From IMG/VR virus record IMGVR_UViG_3300048927_000100, positions 1 to 42,451 of that record: a DNA stretch of 42,451 nt. The stretch is one strand, 5' to 3'. The notes under the pieces were generated by a model. That model saw only the letters and a program-made list of their open reading frames with translations. It made no database searches and was not told the origin of the DNA. Every line of letters begins with the position of its first letter. Positions within the stretch are counted from its first letter, which is position 1. Made by a program: the position numbers and the translations under genes. This DNA comes from a virus. Shown here piece by piece: positions 8,018 to 16,628 of the stretch.

Positions 8018-9279
8018 CAGCGGATTCCATACTTGCCGAGGAGGTCGTCGACGCCGGCGCCGGAAGCGGCCGGCAAACCCTGCGCGCGAACAGGTGCGGT
8101 AGGCGCGCGGTTGCGCGGGGCATCTCCGAGGGTTCCGCCGCCGGCGGGCTGATAGCCGGAAAGCTCGAGGAAGCTGCGCAGCTTCCGCGCCTGGACCTCC
8201 GGCGGGTCAAGATACGTCGGCATCTGCGCCGTCGATGTCTCGCGATCGGCGTTGGTAATCATGCCGGTCGGATTCTCGTACGCGGCCCAGGCCGCACCGG
8301 CGCCCTGCGAGTAGGACAGGATGTCGGCATTGCTCACATCGCCCAACAGCTGCCCACCCGGCAGTTTGCCCAGCGTGCGCGCAGTCCCGCCCTGCACGAA
8401 ACGGCCGCCATTCTGCTCGACCAGCTCGCCGATCTTGGCAGCGTCCATCTGGCGCAGCTGCTCCATCGGCGTTCCCGTCAGCGCCGATGCGTACTCCAGC
8501 AAATTCCGCTGCACACCCTGCACCGCCACGCGCTGGCGTGGGTTGAGGTCGCCGCCGGCCTCCCCGCCGGCGCCCGCCGGCTTGTCTGCGGGGCCCCCGG
8601 GGATAGCCTGCAGGCCGCCATCCGGGAGCCAGCGGTAACCGCTCGGGGCTTTGCCGCCGCCCCCTCGTGTTGCTCCGCTCCCAAGGACGTCGGCGCGGTC
8701 CAGCGTCATGGCTTGCTTGGTGCGCGCAGCGGACGCATAGGAACTGGCCGCACTGGCGTCAGACGCGCGCGCGCGCGCCGCATCGGCCGCCATCCCTGCC
8801 CGTCCCTGCTCCGTAGTGCTGATCCCGCCAGCGCCAGGCACGAACCGGTTGTTCAAGAGGTTCTGCCCCTGCACTGCCGCAAGCTCCTGCGGCCCGTTGG
8901 CGACCGCCATCAGATTTGCGTTGGCGCCAGCCCAGTCACCGCCGAGCGCCGAGTCGCGCGCGCCGCTGCGCGCGGCCGCCCCGAGCACGTCAGTGAGCTG
9001 CCCGGCATCGAACTTGTCGTTGGCCAGCAGCGAGATGCTGCCCAAGGTGCCGAGTGCGTCACGGTCGCCACCCAGGACCCCGGTGACCAACTCCGGGTTG
9101 ACCAGAGCGCGCTGCTCGTTGATCTGGTTGGCGAGAATCGCATCCGATCGCGACTTGCGCGCCTGCTGCAGCGCCTGTTCGACCTTGTAGGCCCGGCCGA
9201 GCTCGTCGTTGTACGTGCCCCGGGTGTTCCCGAATAGCGCGCTGCCGAGCACCTGCCCGGCGCTGTACGGATCGGCCAT
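8017..9279 (-). CDS. Internal virion / ejection-type protein, 420 aa
   Basis: The product is Ala/Gly/Gln-rich, largely helical in its first 200 residues, with a Gly-rich linker near residues 200-245 and a mixed C-terminal part. No enzymatic motif is visible. It is flanked by, and overlaps, two other genes of the same character, which together form a three- or four-gene ejection-protein set. The start ATG 9279 overlaps the previous stop. Confidence 0.75.
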   Translation of the reverse strand: MADPYSAGQVLGSALFGNTRGTYNDELGRAYKVEQALQQARKSRSDAILANQINEQRALVNPELVTGVLGGDRDALGTLGSISLLANDKFDAGQLTDVLGAAARSGARDSALGGDWAGANANLMAVANGPQELAAVQGQNLLNNRFVPGAGGISTTEQGRAGMAADAARARASDASAASSYASAARTKQAMTLDRADVLGSGATRGGGGKAPSGYRWLPDGGLQAIPGGPADKPAGAGGEAGGDLNPRQRVAVQGVQRNLLEYASALTGTPMEQLRQMDAAKIGELVEQNGGRFVQGGTARTLGKLPGGQLLGDVSNADILSYSQGAGAAWAAYENPTGMITNADRETSTAQMPTYLDPPEVQARKLRSFLELSGYQPAGGGTLGDAPRNRAPTAPVRAQGLPAASGAGVDDLLGKYGIR

Positions 9280-9926
9280 TACGCCCTCCCCATGGTCATG
9301 GGGTCGTAGACCCCGTAGTAGTTGGCGCCGAGCTGCGGCGAGGAGGCTGCACCGGCCATGCCACCACCGCCGGCCATGGCACCGCCTGCAGCGGTAAGGC
9401 CGCCGGCGATCAGGTCCACCTCGGGGCGCCGGCGAATCTGGCGCAGGCGCAGCTGGTCGATGTAGCGCTGCCCGGCGCTCTCGCGCGCGGCCAGGCCGAT
9501 ATCGGTGGCGAGGTTGCCGTAGCCGAATGCCTCGCCCTGCCGCTGCATCTGCGGGGCGTCGATACGCGACATCAGGCCGGCAGTCGTCTGCGCGCTGTCT
9601 GCCGCACCGGTGCGCGCCGCGGCGCTGTCCGCCTGGAACGCGGTCCCGCCAACCGGCGAGCCGAAGCTGCCGTCGGTCTGCCGCTGCCCGCGCCGCAACG
9701 TCTCCATGTACTGCCCCAGCCGCTGGGCTCGCTCGTCCTGCGCGGTACTGGCTGCGACGTTGGAGATCTCGTCGTTGACGCGGCGGTCGACGTCCTGCTG
9801 CTTGCGGGACTGGCTGAGCAGGCCCTGCGCAGTGGCCTCATCCTGCTTGCGCAAGACGTTCTGGGTTTCCTGCTGCTGCATGGCGGTGCCAGCGACAGCC
9901 AGGGCGATTGGAATGAACGCACCCAT
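9279..9926 (-). CDS. Internal virion-type protein with N-terminal hydrophobic segment, 215 aa
   Basis: The product starts with a hydrophobic stretch (MGAFIPIALAVAGTAM) followed by a Gln-rich helical region (residues 17-75), a Gly/Ala-rich C-terminal region, and the ending GVYDPMTMGRA. An N-terminal hydrophobic helix followed by Gln-rich helices fits small podovirus ejection proteins. It lies 3 nt after the upstream gene and overlaps the downstream one. The role is inferred. Confidence 0.75.
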   Translation of the reverse strand: MGAFIPIALAVAGTAMQQQETQNVLRKQDEATAQGLLSQSRKQQDVDRRVNDEISNVAASTAQDERAQRLGQYMETLRRGQRQTDGSFGSPVGGTAFQADSAAARTGAADSAQTTAGLMSRIDAPQMQRQGEAFGYGNLATDIGLAARESAGQRYIDQLRLRQIRRRPEVDLIAGGLTAAGGAMAGGGGMAGAASSPQLGANYYGVYDPMTMGRA

Positions 9927-9929
9927 GGT

Positions 9930-10628
9930 TTAGGCACCCCCGCCGTAGATATTGAAGTTGGCGTCGCGATTGGCCTGCCGACGGGCGGCCTCCTCGCGGC
10001 GCTGCTTGACGAACCCGCCGATCGTGGCGAACTGGTCGCCCAGTTGCTCGCCGTAGGCCTGCGACTTGGCGCTCTCGAAGTTGGAGCGCAGGCCGGCCGC
10101 CGCCTGAGTCGCCGCGGTGGTCGCATCAAGGCCGGAGGTCGCCAGTTGGATCAGGCGTGCGCGCGCATCCTGGTCGGCTGCCTCCAGCTGCGCGCCGGCG
10201 CCCTGCGCCCTGCTCTCAACATTGAGCAAGCCACGGTTGTAGTCATCCGCCATCCGGCGGTTCTGGTCCACGTTGACGCTGCCGCCGGTGAGGCCGCCCC
10301 GCGCCAGCGAGAACCGTAGCTCGCGGCTGGCGTCGGTGTTCTGGCGATTCAGGTCCTCCAGCGCACGTGTGCGCACCGCAGACACGAAATCGCTGATGTC
10401 GCGCTCGCGGGTCGGGTCGTTGAAGACCTTGTTCACCCGCTCCTGCGTCGCCTTGATGCTGGCCTGGCGTTCCATCTCCAGCCGCGCGGCCACGTCAGCG
10501 GCTGACTCGCCCTGCTTCTGGGTCTTCGTCAGGCCGAGTGGATCAAGCCACTTGCCCGCACCGGACTTCTGGATTGTCCCAGTCGGGTCGGCCCAGTTGC
10601 CCTTGCCGATATTGCCGCCGCCCGCCAT
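9930..10628 (-). CDS. Internal virion-type protein, 232 aa
   Basis: ATG 10628 overlaps the stop of the DUF2833-type gene (ATGA); the frame is open further upstream, but that part looks like shadow sequence. The product begins Gly-rich (MAGGGNIGKGNWADPTG), then becomes helical and charged, with many Ala, Gln and Arg residues, and ends NIYGGGA. It is probably part of the ejection-protein set. Confidence 0.75.
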   Translation of the reverse strand: MAGGGNIGKGNWADPTGTIQKSGAGKWLDPLGLTKTQKQGESAADVAARLEMERQASIKATQERVNKVFNDPTRERDISDFVSAVRTRALEDLNRQNTDASRELRFSLARGGLTGGSVNVDQNRRMADDYNRGLLNVESRAQGAGAQLEAADQDARARLIQLATSGLDATTAATQAAAGLRSNFESAKSQAYGEQLGDQFATIGGFVKQRREEAARRQANRDANFNIYGGGA

Positions 10629-11119
10629 CAGGCCTTCTCCTTGGTTCGGGAAAACACCACCGCGTCCGCGCCGTTGGCGCAGTAGCCGCGCAGGGTTGCC
10701 TCTCGCGTATAGCCCAGCGAACGCTCGTACCACTCGAACGTCTTTTCGCGCCCGGCCAGCCCGATGAGCTGCAGCCGGTGCACCTCGGGGCGCTCCAGCA
10801 TCCGATCATTGAGCCGGCGAGTGACCTTAGTGATGGTCCGCCAGTGCCTCTCCCAGCCGTCCATCGTGCCGAGCTGCCACCCCTCCCAAACACCCGGGCG
10901 GACCTGCCAGAACCCGCCGGCCACGACGGGCACGTTGTCGGCGAGGATGACGAACTTCGGGCCATGCACGGAGGCCATGCGCAGGATCGCCGGCTGCGGG
11001 TCGTACTCTGCATCACCGGTGACGGCCAGGTCCTGCTCGATCTCGTCCGGGCGCATGTGCCTCGCCAGATAGGCAAGGTCTTCGATCAGAACCTGCTGGG
11101 ATGTGACGATCTCGGTCAC
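10628..11119 (-). CDS. DUF2833 / T7 gp13-like protein with acetyltransferase-like fold
   Basis: The 163-aa product resembles the DUF2833 family that includes T7 gp13, a protein needed for assembly of the internal virion core. It has the GNAT-like pattern of an N-terminal helix (ADEIEQDL-type), a central beta segment (FVILADNVPVVAGGFWQVRPG) and the C-terminal RLQLIGLAGREKTFEWYERSL-like segment corresponding to helix a4/b7 of acetyltransferase folds. Position between tail tube and ejection proteins agrees. Enzymatic activity is doubtful. Confidence 0.8.
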   Translation of the reverse strand: MTEIVTSQQVLIEDLAYLARHMRPDEIEQDLAVTGDAEYDPQPAILRMASVHGPKFVILADNVPVVAGGFWQVRPGVWEGWQLGTMDGWERHWRTITKVTRRLNDRMLERPEVHRLQLIGLAGREKTFEWYERSLGYTREATLRGYCANGADAVVFSRTKEKA

Positions 11120-11607
11120 GGCCCATTACCCATGTCAAAGAACGACAGCTGGGCCTGCTGAAGGCTCCACCGCTGGCCTGGAGCGAAGTCGATCCGTAGG
11201 CTGAAGCTCGGAGCCGCCATCGGCATCGGGATAACGCCACCCGGCAGCGTGTCGGCGGCGATCGAGTACGGCTCAGTGAACGCTGCCAGATTGCGCTGGT
11301 CGTATCCGATGCTCACGCTTGGCGCACCCTGGCTCACGATGTCGAACCCCTCCATCATCTTGGTAACCCCCGGCGTGCCGAAGTCGAGCCACGGCCATTG
11401 GACCGAACCGCCAAACGGGATCACCTGTCCGCCGACCTCGTCACTGACCTGGAAGTCCGTCACGACGCTGATTTCGTCGCCGTGCCTGATATATAGATCG
11501 TTGCCGAGCTGGGCGAACGCATCAACGGAAAACGGGAACAGATACCGGCTCCATGCGCCCTGTTTTCCCGTCCCTCGCATCGTGTAGACGTAGACGAGCG
11601 TGCTCAT
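11116..11607 (-). CDS. Nozzle C-terminal-like tail protein, 163 aa
   Basis: The product begins MSTLVYVYTMRGTGKQGAWS and continues RYLFPF, which resembles the C-terminal platform part of podovirus nozzle/stabilisation proteins, where a W-S-R-Y/F-x-F-P pattern normally sits inside one long polypeptide. Here it is a separate ORF whose ATG overlaps the stop of the 837-aa gene (ATGA). I infer that the nozzle is assembled from separate chains. A simple small tail protein remains possible. Confidence 0.7.
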   Translation of the reverse strand: MSTLVYVYTMRGTGKQGAWSRYLFPFSVDAFAQLGNDLYIRHGDEISVVTDFQVSDEVGGQVIPFGGSVQWPWLDFGTPGVTKMMEGFDIVSQGAPSVSIGYDQRNLAAFTEPYSIAADTLPGGVIPMPMAAPSFSLRIDFAPGQRWSLQQAQLSFFDMGNGP

Positions 11608-14117
11608 GGGTCACACACCAGGGCAGAATTTGAAGACATGATGTTGTCCGTCTCTTCGAAGCCGCGGGATAGCCCGACAGTAAAGCGCCGATGGGCCGCC
11701 GCCCAGATCAGCGCCACACATCGGCTGCTCGGCTTGGTCTTGAGGCTCCAGGTAGCGCCATCGATGCTGACGGCATACCTCGACGAGGGAACGATCGGCA
11801 TGCTCACCAATCCGAGGTTCGGTGACCAAGCGAGCGCGCCTGCGGTAGCGGTTGGCACGCTGATGTACGCCCAGTTGATACCGTCGGTGCTGCGCAGGAT
11901 CGAGCTATCGGCGCTGGTAGCGCAGTACAGCACTCGATTGCGCGCGTCCCAGCACACCTGAGCGTCAACTCCGGCCGTGGAATAGCGCAGCGTCCATGCG
12001 GCCCCATCGGGACTTGTATAGAAGCTCAGATTCCCGCCACCGCCGCTCACGAGGATGAACAGACCAAGGGCATCTGCGTAAACCATCGTGCGTGGATTGG
12101 AGATGGTGTTGTTGTTCCTGGCCCATGCGACGCCATTGGACGAGACGAACGTCGCCGAAACACCCGCCACCACGAACCGACCCGCTCCCCACGTCGCAGC
12201 GCCTCCTCTGGTGACTGCACTGAACCCCGTAACAGCGGTGGCCGTGAAGTTGATGCCGTCGAAGCTCGTCAGGATCGAATTGTTTGCCGCCTTGGAAGTG
12301 GCCACGAACACCCCCAGAGACGGCGACCACGCCACTGCGTTGGTCGACTCGTCGGCCGGGAATCGGTTCACCCACGTGTCCCCGTCGGCGGATGAGAAGA
12401 TGCCCCGGCGTACCGATGCCAGGGTGATCCCAAGCTCCGGCGAATGGGCAAAACCGTAGTAGGCATTGCCATCTGTCATCCGTGGGGTGGTTTCGATCGA
12501 GAACGTGTAGTCCCAGGTGATCTCGCAGACCTGGGCGGTGTCGGCGCGGCGCGCCTCGACGTCGGCCGAGTCTGTCACCCCCACCTCCCATGCGAAGTTT
12601 CCGCGCTGGGCGTAGGTGAAGTTGACCACCCCGTCATCTCCCAACGTTGCACCTGGCGGCAGAGCACCGGACACGACGCTGATCTCGGAATATGGCGGCG
12701 TGCCGCCGACGACAAGATACCGGCGAGTGCCCCAGTCCCCCACGATCCCATCGGGAAGATCACCAGTTACTACCAGCGGCGGCGGCGTGTAGTCACGGAA
12801 GGCGAGCCAGTACTGGCCGGCTCCGGGGTAATACGTGCCGATGGGCTCAATGCCATTTGCGATGGTGACGCGTAGAGACTCCTGAACCATCACGTCGACG
12901 GGCGCGCCCACATCACCGGCCGAGAGGTTCTCGGCAGCATTGGCGATCCCCACAGTGCGCACGCCGAGCTGGGAGACGTAGAGCAGATCGTTGGAAACCG
13001 GAACCGCCGCCTTGGGCCACACCGACCCAATGCCGTCCATCTGGTCGAGGATCGCCATCGCCGCCGGATCAGGGTCCACCTGCCAGTTCTGGAAACTGCT
13101 GGCGTTGAGGGCAACGAGATTGGCTCGGTACTGCTGCAGCACCGCCATGTCGTTCGAGTTCGCCTGCTGCAGCCCGGTAGGCAGGTAGCCGGCATCATCG
13201 GCCGTGCTCCAGTCCAGCGGGTTCGCGGTCGCGCAGAACTTCACGATGTCCTTGTCGACGGCGAACACCTTGCTCGCCACGATCGCCACGACCTTCGAAT
13301 TCGGGCAGCGCTCGTCCTCGACGCGGCGGGACACCGCCTCCCAGTTGATAGTCCCGTCCTGCACCATGGCGCCGATGTCGGTCGGCCAGGTCGGCTCGGT
13401 TGCACCGCTTACGTACCGCGGCGACGCCGTCCAAGTGATGCGACTGGTGGTGACCGCCTCCCAGATGACGTCGTTGTCCACGACCTGCAGCCCAAGGATG
13501 CCCGGCCAGGCCGGCTCATTGGCGCCCGAGGTGCCCGACTCGGGTTGCACTGCGCGATACACCAAGCCATCCGGCAGGCCGGCGCTGGCCCCGGACACAG
13601 AGAGGTTGTCGCCGAAGATTGCATGACTGTGGTCGGCGACTGAGGTCAGGTGGATCGCCGCGCGCGCGTACGCCGCGCCAGCAGGACACACAGCATCGAC
13701 CTTCGACTGGTGCCAGGCACCGCCCGACCCGCTGTCCACCACGTTGCCCTTGTCGATCGAAAGTTCGACGTTGGTGGCGCTATACCAGCGGACCTCCGCC
13801 CAGCCGGCAGTTGCACCGGCGACCGACGCGCCCTGCTGGATCATGGCCGTGGCCGTCAGCGTCGCGCCTACGGGGACAACCAGCTGCGCGTTGTTGAGCG
13901 CCACGCCGTCAGGCTGATTGCCGGGAAGCTGCACGCACCCGCCGCCGCCGTAGCCGCCTGACGCCGTGTAGGCGGCCGAGCCACTGAAGGTCCAACCCGT
14001 CGCTCCAGCGAATCCGCCGTTGGCCACCTGTGGGTTGTTCGGCGCCGGCGCGGTGACCGGCTGCACCAGATCGCCCGGGAGGTAGAAGTTACCGGCCTGC
14101 CAGAAGGGAGCAGCCAT
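11604..14117 (-). CDS. Tail nozzle core with CBM-like and beta-propeller domains, 837 aa
   Basis: Several regions can be read. Residues ~30-175 look like a jelly-roll carbohydrate-binding module (VANGGFAGATGWTF ... AIFGDNLSV). Residues ~185-265 hold two copies of an EPxWP...WEAV module. Residues ~265-440 resemble the body of podovirus nozzle proteins (ATANPLDWSTADDAGYLPTG, NWQVDPDPAAM). An Ig-like linker (GGTPPYSEISVVSGALPPG) follows. The last ~300 residues form sialidase/PSII-type propeller blades with TSPDGAAWT, STDGINWAY and SIDGATWS. The start (TAATG overlap) and the stop are coupled to neighbours that look like the missing nozzle ends. It probably combines tail-tip structure with glycan binding. 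Confidence 0.8.
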   Translation of the reverse strand: MAAPFWQAGNFYLPGDLVQPVTAPAPNNPQVANGGFAGATGWTFSGSAAYTASGGYGGGGCVQLPGNQPDGVALNNAQLVVPVGATLTATAMIQQGASVAGATAGWAEVRWYSATNVELSIDKGNVVDSGSGGAWHQSKVDAVCPAGAAYARAAIHLTSVADHSHAIFGDNLSVSGASAGLPDGLVYRAVQPESGTSGANEPAWPGILGLQVVDNDVIWEAVTTSRITWTASPRYVSGATEPTWPTDIGAMVQDGTINWEAVSRRVEDERCPNSKVVAIVASKVFAVDKDIVKFCATANPLDWSTADDAGYLPTGLQQANSNDMAVLQQYRANLVALNASSFQNWQVDPDPAAMAILDQMDGIGSVWPKAAVPVSNDLLYVSQLGVRTVGIANAAENLSAGDVGAPVDVMVQESLRVTIANGIEPIGTYYPGAGQYWLAFRDYTPPPLVVTGDLPDGIVGDWGTRRYLVVGGTPPYSEISVVSGALPPGATLGDDGVVNFTYAQRGNFAWEVGVTDSADVEARRADTAQVCEITWDYTFSIETTPRMTDGNAYYGFAHSPELGITLASVRRGIFSSADGDTWVNRFPADESTNAVAWSPSLGVFVATSKAANNSILTSFDGINFTATAVTGFSAVTRGGAATWGAGRFVVAGVSATFVSSNGVAWARNNNTISNPRTMVYADALGLFILVSGGGGNLSFYTSPDGAAWTLRYSTAGVDAQVCWDARNRVLYCATSADSSILRSTDGINWAYISVPTATAGALAWSPNLGLVSMPIVPSSRYAVSIDGATWSLKTKPSSRCVALIWAAAHRRFTVGLSRGFEETDNIMSSNSALVCDP

Positions 14118-14905
14118 TATTGAGCCCCCTGGGAGCCGCTGCCGGAGCTGCCGCTGAACTTGTAGCGGTCAACGATCTGCGGCGGCAGCGAGATGTTCGG
14201 GTTTTCCGGGTCGATGGCGGCGGGAACGGCCACGTCGCTGTCCTCGAAGGTGGTGGCGCCATCCGCAGCCGGCCACGCAGGCTCCGTCGGACCAGACTTG
14301 GGTGACGGGCCGAACACGTCGGTCGCGGTGTATTTGAAGCCGTTGTCGACGGTCGGAACGATCACGTCGCCGAGCGAGCGCGCCACGTTCTTCACCCAGA
14401 CCTGGAAGGACTGCGTGCCACTGGACAGACGGTAGGCGATGCCGTTGGCGGCACTGGGCGTGACCAGCGCGCCGGGCAGATAGGACTTGTTCGGCTGCCA
14501 GACGGTGCCGCGCTCGAGCCAGTAGTGGAAGACGTCGCCATTGGCGAACTCCGGCACCACGTACAGGTAGCCGAGGAACGGGCCAGCGAAGTGGATGTCC
14601 TTGAGCGGCATGTCGGGGATCGAGGGGTGATTCAGCACTTCGCACTCGACCGTCGGCGATGCGGCGGGAATCGTGCGGGTCACGTGGCTGAAGACGATCA
14701 GCTTGCCGTCGTAGGCGCACATGCCCTTGGTCCCCTCGGGCAGCGTGATCTTGTTCTGCGTGCCCGGGCGCTGCCGGATGACACCAGCCTGATCGACGTA
14801 GCCGTCCACCAGGTCATAGAGGGTGTTCGGGTCCGCACCGCCCTTTGTGCGTAGCCGATTGATGCCGCCCTTGGCCGCGTTAAGCGTGACGAGGCGGCCG
14901 GTCAT
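14117..14905 (-). CDS. Nozzle N-terminal-like tail protein, 262 aa
   Basis: The product starts MTGRLVTLNAAKGGINRL and continues with VDGYVDQAGVIRQRPGTQ. This is the type of N-terminus seen in podovirus nozzle/packaged-DNA-stabilising proteins (KGG.N, V.RPG). Residues ~140-230 carry a YLPGALV segment and an EPAWP module also found in the next gene. ATG 14905 overlaps the adaptor stop. It appears to be the first of three consecutive ORFs that together resemble one nozzle protein. Confidence 0.75.
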   Translation of the reverse strand: MTGRLVTLNAAKGGINRLRTKGGADPNTLYDLVDGYVDQAGVIRQRPGTQNKITLPEGTKGMCAYDGKLIVFSHVTRTIPAASPTVECEVLNHPSIPDMPLKDIHFAGPFLGYLYVVPEFANGDVFHYWLERGTVWQPNKSYLPGALVTPSAANGIAYRLSSGTQSFQVWVKNVARSLGDVIVPTVDNGFKYTATDVFGPSPKSGPTEPAWPAADGATTFEDSDVAVPAAIDPENPNISLPPQIVDRYKFSGSSGSGSQGAQ

Positions 14906-15651
14906 GCGAACGGCACCTCTGGCTTGGGTGGGACATAGACCCACGGCGAGCCCGCCGGCGGACCCGGGATGTAGCGCGCCGTGGCGTGCGTGCCAGCAAC
15001 CAGGTTGGCGATCATCACCTCCAGCTGCTGGACGTAGGTTTGTGCGTCAGCCTGCCGGTAGTGCTGCTTGCTGTTGTAGAGCGCCAGCAGGAACACGATC
15101 TCGCTGTCGATTGTGGTCTTGTCCGTGTCCTCTGTGAAGCGGTCGAGGTCGAACTTACCCTTGATGACCAGGTTGCCGAGCGTCTCGTCCGGCGCTGGCG
15201 AGATTTCGATGCAGTTGCGGAACTCGTAGCGCTGCGGCAGGCCGGTCAGCTCGTTGGTCGTGTACGCGCGCGGGTTGATCCCGGGCAGCATCTCGCTCCA
15301 CACACCGTCGCGCTCGCGGCCAACCCACGTCACCTGGCGCGGGTTGATGATCTTGGAGCAGGACTGCGGGGCGTTCTTCTCATCGTTGTCTGGGTAGTCG
15401 TACAGGCGCTGCCCGGCCACCAGCGGCCAAGAGAACCAGCGTTCCGTCTTGAACTCGCCGTTGGGACGGCGGTAGAGCGCCACTTGGGCGCTCTGCAGGA
15501 AGTCGTTGAGCAGCTCTTTCATGCCCGGCGGCGGGTTGGCCGCCTGTGCAGCGAAGCCCAGCCGGACCATCAGCCGCTTGCGCAGCTCGGCCAGCGTGGC
15601 GTTTCCGTCATTGCTGGCGCAGGCGCACTGGATGGGGTCGGTGATGCTCAT
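14902..15651 (-). CDS. Tail tubular protein A / head-tail adaptor
   Basis: The 249-aa product resembles podovirus adaptors (T7 gp11, P22 gp4 group): an N-terminal helix, then a segment of the type ELLNDFLQSAQVALYRRP, then a FSWPLVAGQRLYDYP turn, a central beta-rich domain, and a C-terminal helix with DSEIVFLLALYNSKQHYRQ. These join the portal to the nozzle. It lies between capsid genes and the nozzle genes, as expected. Confidence 0.82.
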   Translation of the reverse strand: MSITDPIQCACASNDGNATLAELRKRLMVRLGFAAQAANPPPGMKELLNDFLQSAQVALYRRPNGEFKTERWFSWPLVAGQRLYDYPDNDEKNAPQSCSKIINPRQVTWVGRERDGVWSEMLPGINPRAYTTNELTGLPQRYEFRNCIEISPAPDETLGNLVIKGKFDLDRFTEDTDKTTIDSEIVFLLALYNSKQHYRQADAQTYVQQLEVMIANLVAGTHATARYIPGPPAGSPWVYVPPKPEVPFA

Positions 15652-15716
15652 GGGCCGCCTCTTGAAGGGCGGGCCAGGTTTCCCCAGCCCGCCGGATTGC
15701 TACTTGCCGCGGTGGA

Positions 15717-16277
15717 TCAACCGCCCAGGGTGCCGTGCGCGCTGGCCTGTGCCGCGTCGTACAGCGCCTGCAACTCGGCCTTCGGGGCATTGCCCTTGTG
15801 CTCGACGCCCAGACGGGTCAGTTCCTCGCGGAGTTCGGCGTGGGACAGTTCCGGCTGGTCCTCGCTGACATCGGCAGCGCCGGCCTGCGCCGCGTCGGCG
15901 GGCTGCTCGTAGCCCTTCTGCCCCGGGCGGGGCGGCAGACGGCTTTCGATGACGGCCTCGGACTGCTTCTTGAAGCTGTCGCGGCCCAGGTCCATGCCGA
16001 GTTCCTTGGCCACGTCGCGTGCGCCGCCACGGAAGACCTGATCGATGACCGGGCGGTACTTGTCGCCGTACTTCGTGACCAGGCGCTGATACTCCTGAGT
16101 CGCGTTGTTCGGCAGCTCGATGGCGTGGTAGTCGTCGTTGGTGACGGTCACGTTCTCTTCGCCGTGGATCAGCTCGAGGATCGGGACCTCGTGCTTGAAG
16201 ACGGTGTCGGAGATGGTCACTTCGGTGCTGCGGTAGATCGTCAGCAGCACCACGGTGGCAATGATGGTCGGCTTCAT
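15717..16277 (-). CDS. Head-associated protein with C-terminal HeH/SAP-like motif, 186 aa
   Basis: ATG 16277 is preceded by AGGAGG at a good distance. The N-terminus is a beta segment (KPTIIATVVLLTIYRSTEV) that is probably not a signal peptide. The middle is charged and helical. The C-terminal LREELTRLGVEHKGNAPKAE segment fits a HeH/SAP-like small helical motif, often used in nucleic-acid binding or capsid proteins. The position after capsid genes suggests a head-completion or closure role, which is inferred. Confidence 0.72.
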   Translation of the reverse strand: MKPTIIATVVLLTIYRSTEVTISDTVFKHEVPILELIHGEENVTVTNDDYHAIELPNNATQEYQRLVTKYGDKYRPVIDQVFRGGARDVAKELGMDLGRDSFKKQSEAVIESRLPPRPGQKGYEQPADAAQAGAADVSEDQPELSHAELREELTRLGVEHKGNAPKAELQALYDAAQASAHGTLGG

Positions 16278-16306
16278 ATTCCCTCCTAAGGGAATCCGGG
16301 GAGAGA

Positions 16307-16323
16307 CGGCCCGCACGGGGCCG
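16307..16323 (-). other. Intergenic hairpin between two head genes
   Basis: A 6-bp GC stem (CGGCCC / GGGCCG) with a short loop lies in the 54-nt gap between the 80-aa gene and the head-associated gene. No T-tract follows. It may stabilise or attenuate the late mRNA. Confidence 0.3.
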
Positions 16324-16331
16324 CCCTGAAA

Positions 16332-16574
16332 TCAGCCCGCGAGGGCGTAGACGGTGCCGGCGGCGGACAACTTGATCCACTGCGGCAGGTTCTGGACCTC
16401 GGTCTGGCTATTGGCGGCCAGGGTGGCGAGCGTGGTGTAGGTGCCGGCCTGCGTATCGGCGCCCTGCAGCGTCGCCGCAGTGCCGGACAGGTTGGAGAAG
16501 GTGGCGCTGCCGCCGCGCAGGAACGGGCTGTTGCCGGTCTTGAACGCGGTATCGGTAATCGGGGTGGACTTCAT
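16332..16574 (-). CDS. Small head/decoration-type protein, 80 aa
   Basis: The product is small, Thr/Ser/Ala-rich and likely beta-structured (MKSTPITDTAFKTGNSPFLR). It is preceded by AGAGGAA and lies directly downstream of the major capsid gene. That position and composition are common for capsid decoration or stabilising proteins. No family is recognised with certainty. Confidence 0.7.
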   Translation of the reverse strand: MKSTPITDTAFKTGNSPFLRGGSATFSNLSGTAATLQGADTQAGTYTTLATLAANSQTEVQNLPQWIKLSAAGTVYALAG

Positions 16575-16601
16575 GGACGGTTCCTCTGTATCCGGGGGAG
16601 A

Positions 16602-16621
16602 GCCCCGGCCGAAGCCGGGGC
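16602..16621 (-). terminator. UUCG-loop hairpin downstream of the capsid gene
   Basis: Read on the minus strand this is an 8-bp stem GCCCCGGC / GCCGGGGC closed by a TTCG tetraloop, 8 nt after the capsid stop codon. It is followed by TCTCCCCC rather than a run of T. It is likely a 3' mRNA-stabilising hairpin or a partial terminator that sets capsid expression apart from the downstream genes. Confidence 0.5.
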
Positions 16622-16628
16622 CACCTGA

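Noticed and set aside
7909-9237. 442-codon plus-strand ORF
   Set aside because: It is antisense to two coupled ejection-protein genes. Its translation is Arg/Ala/Pro-rich, with no family-like segments; long antisense frames are expected in GC-rich DNA.
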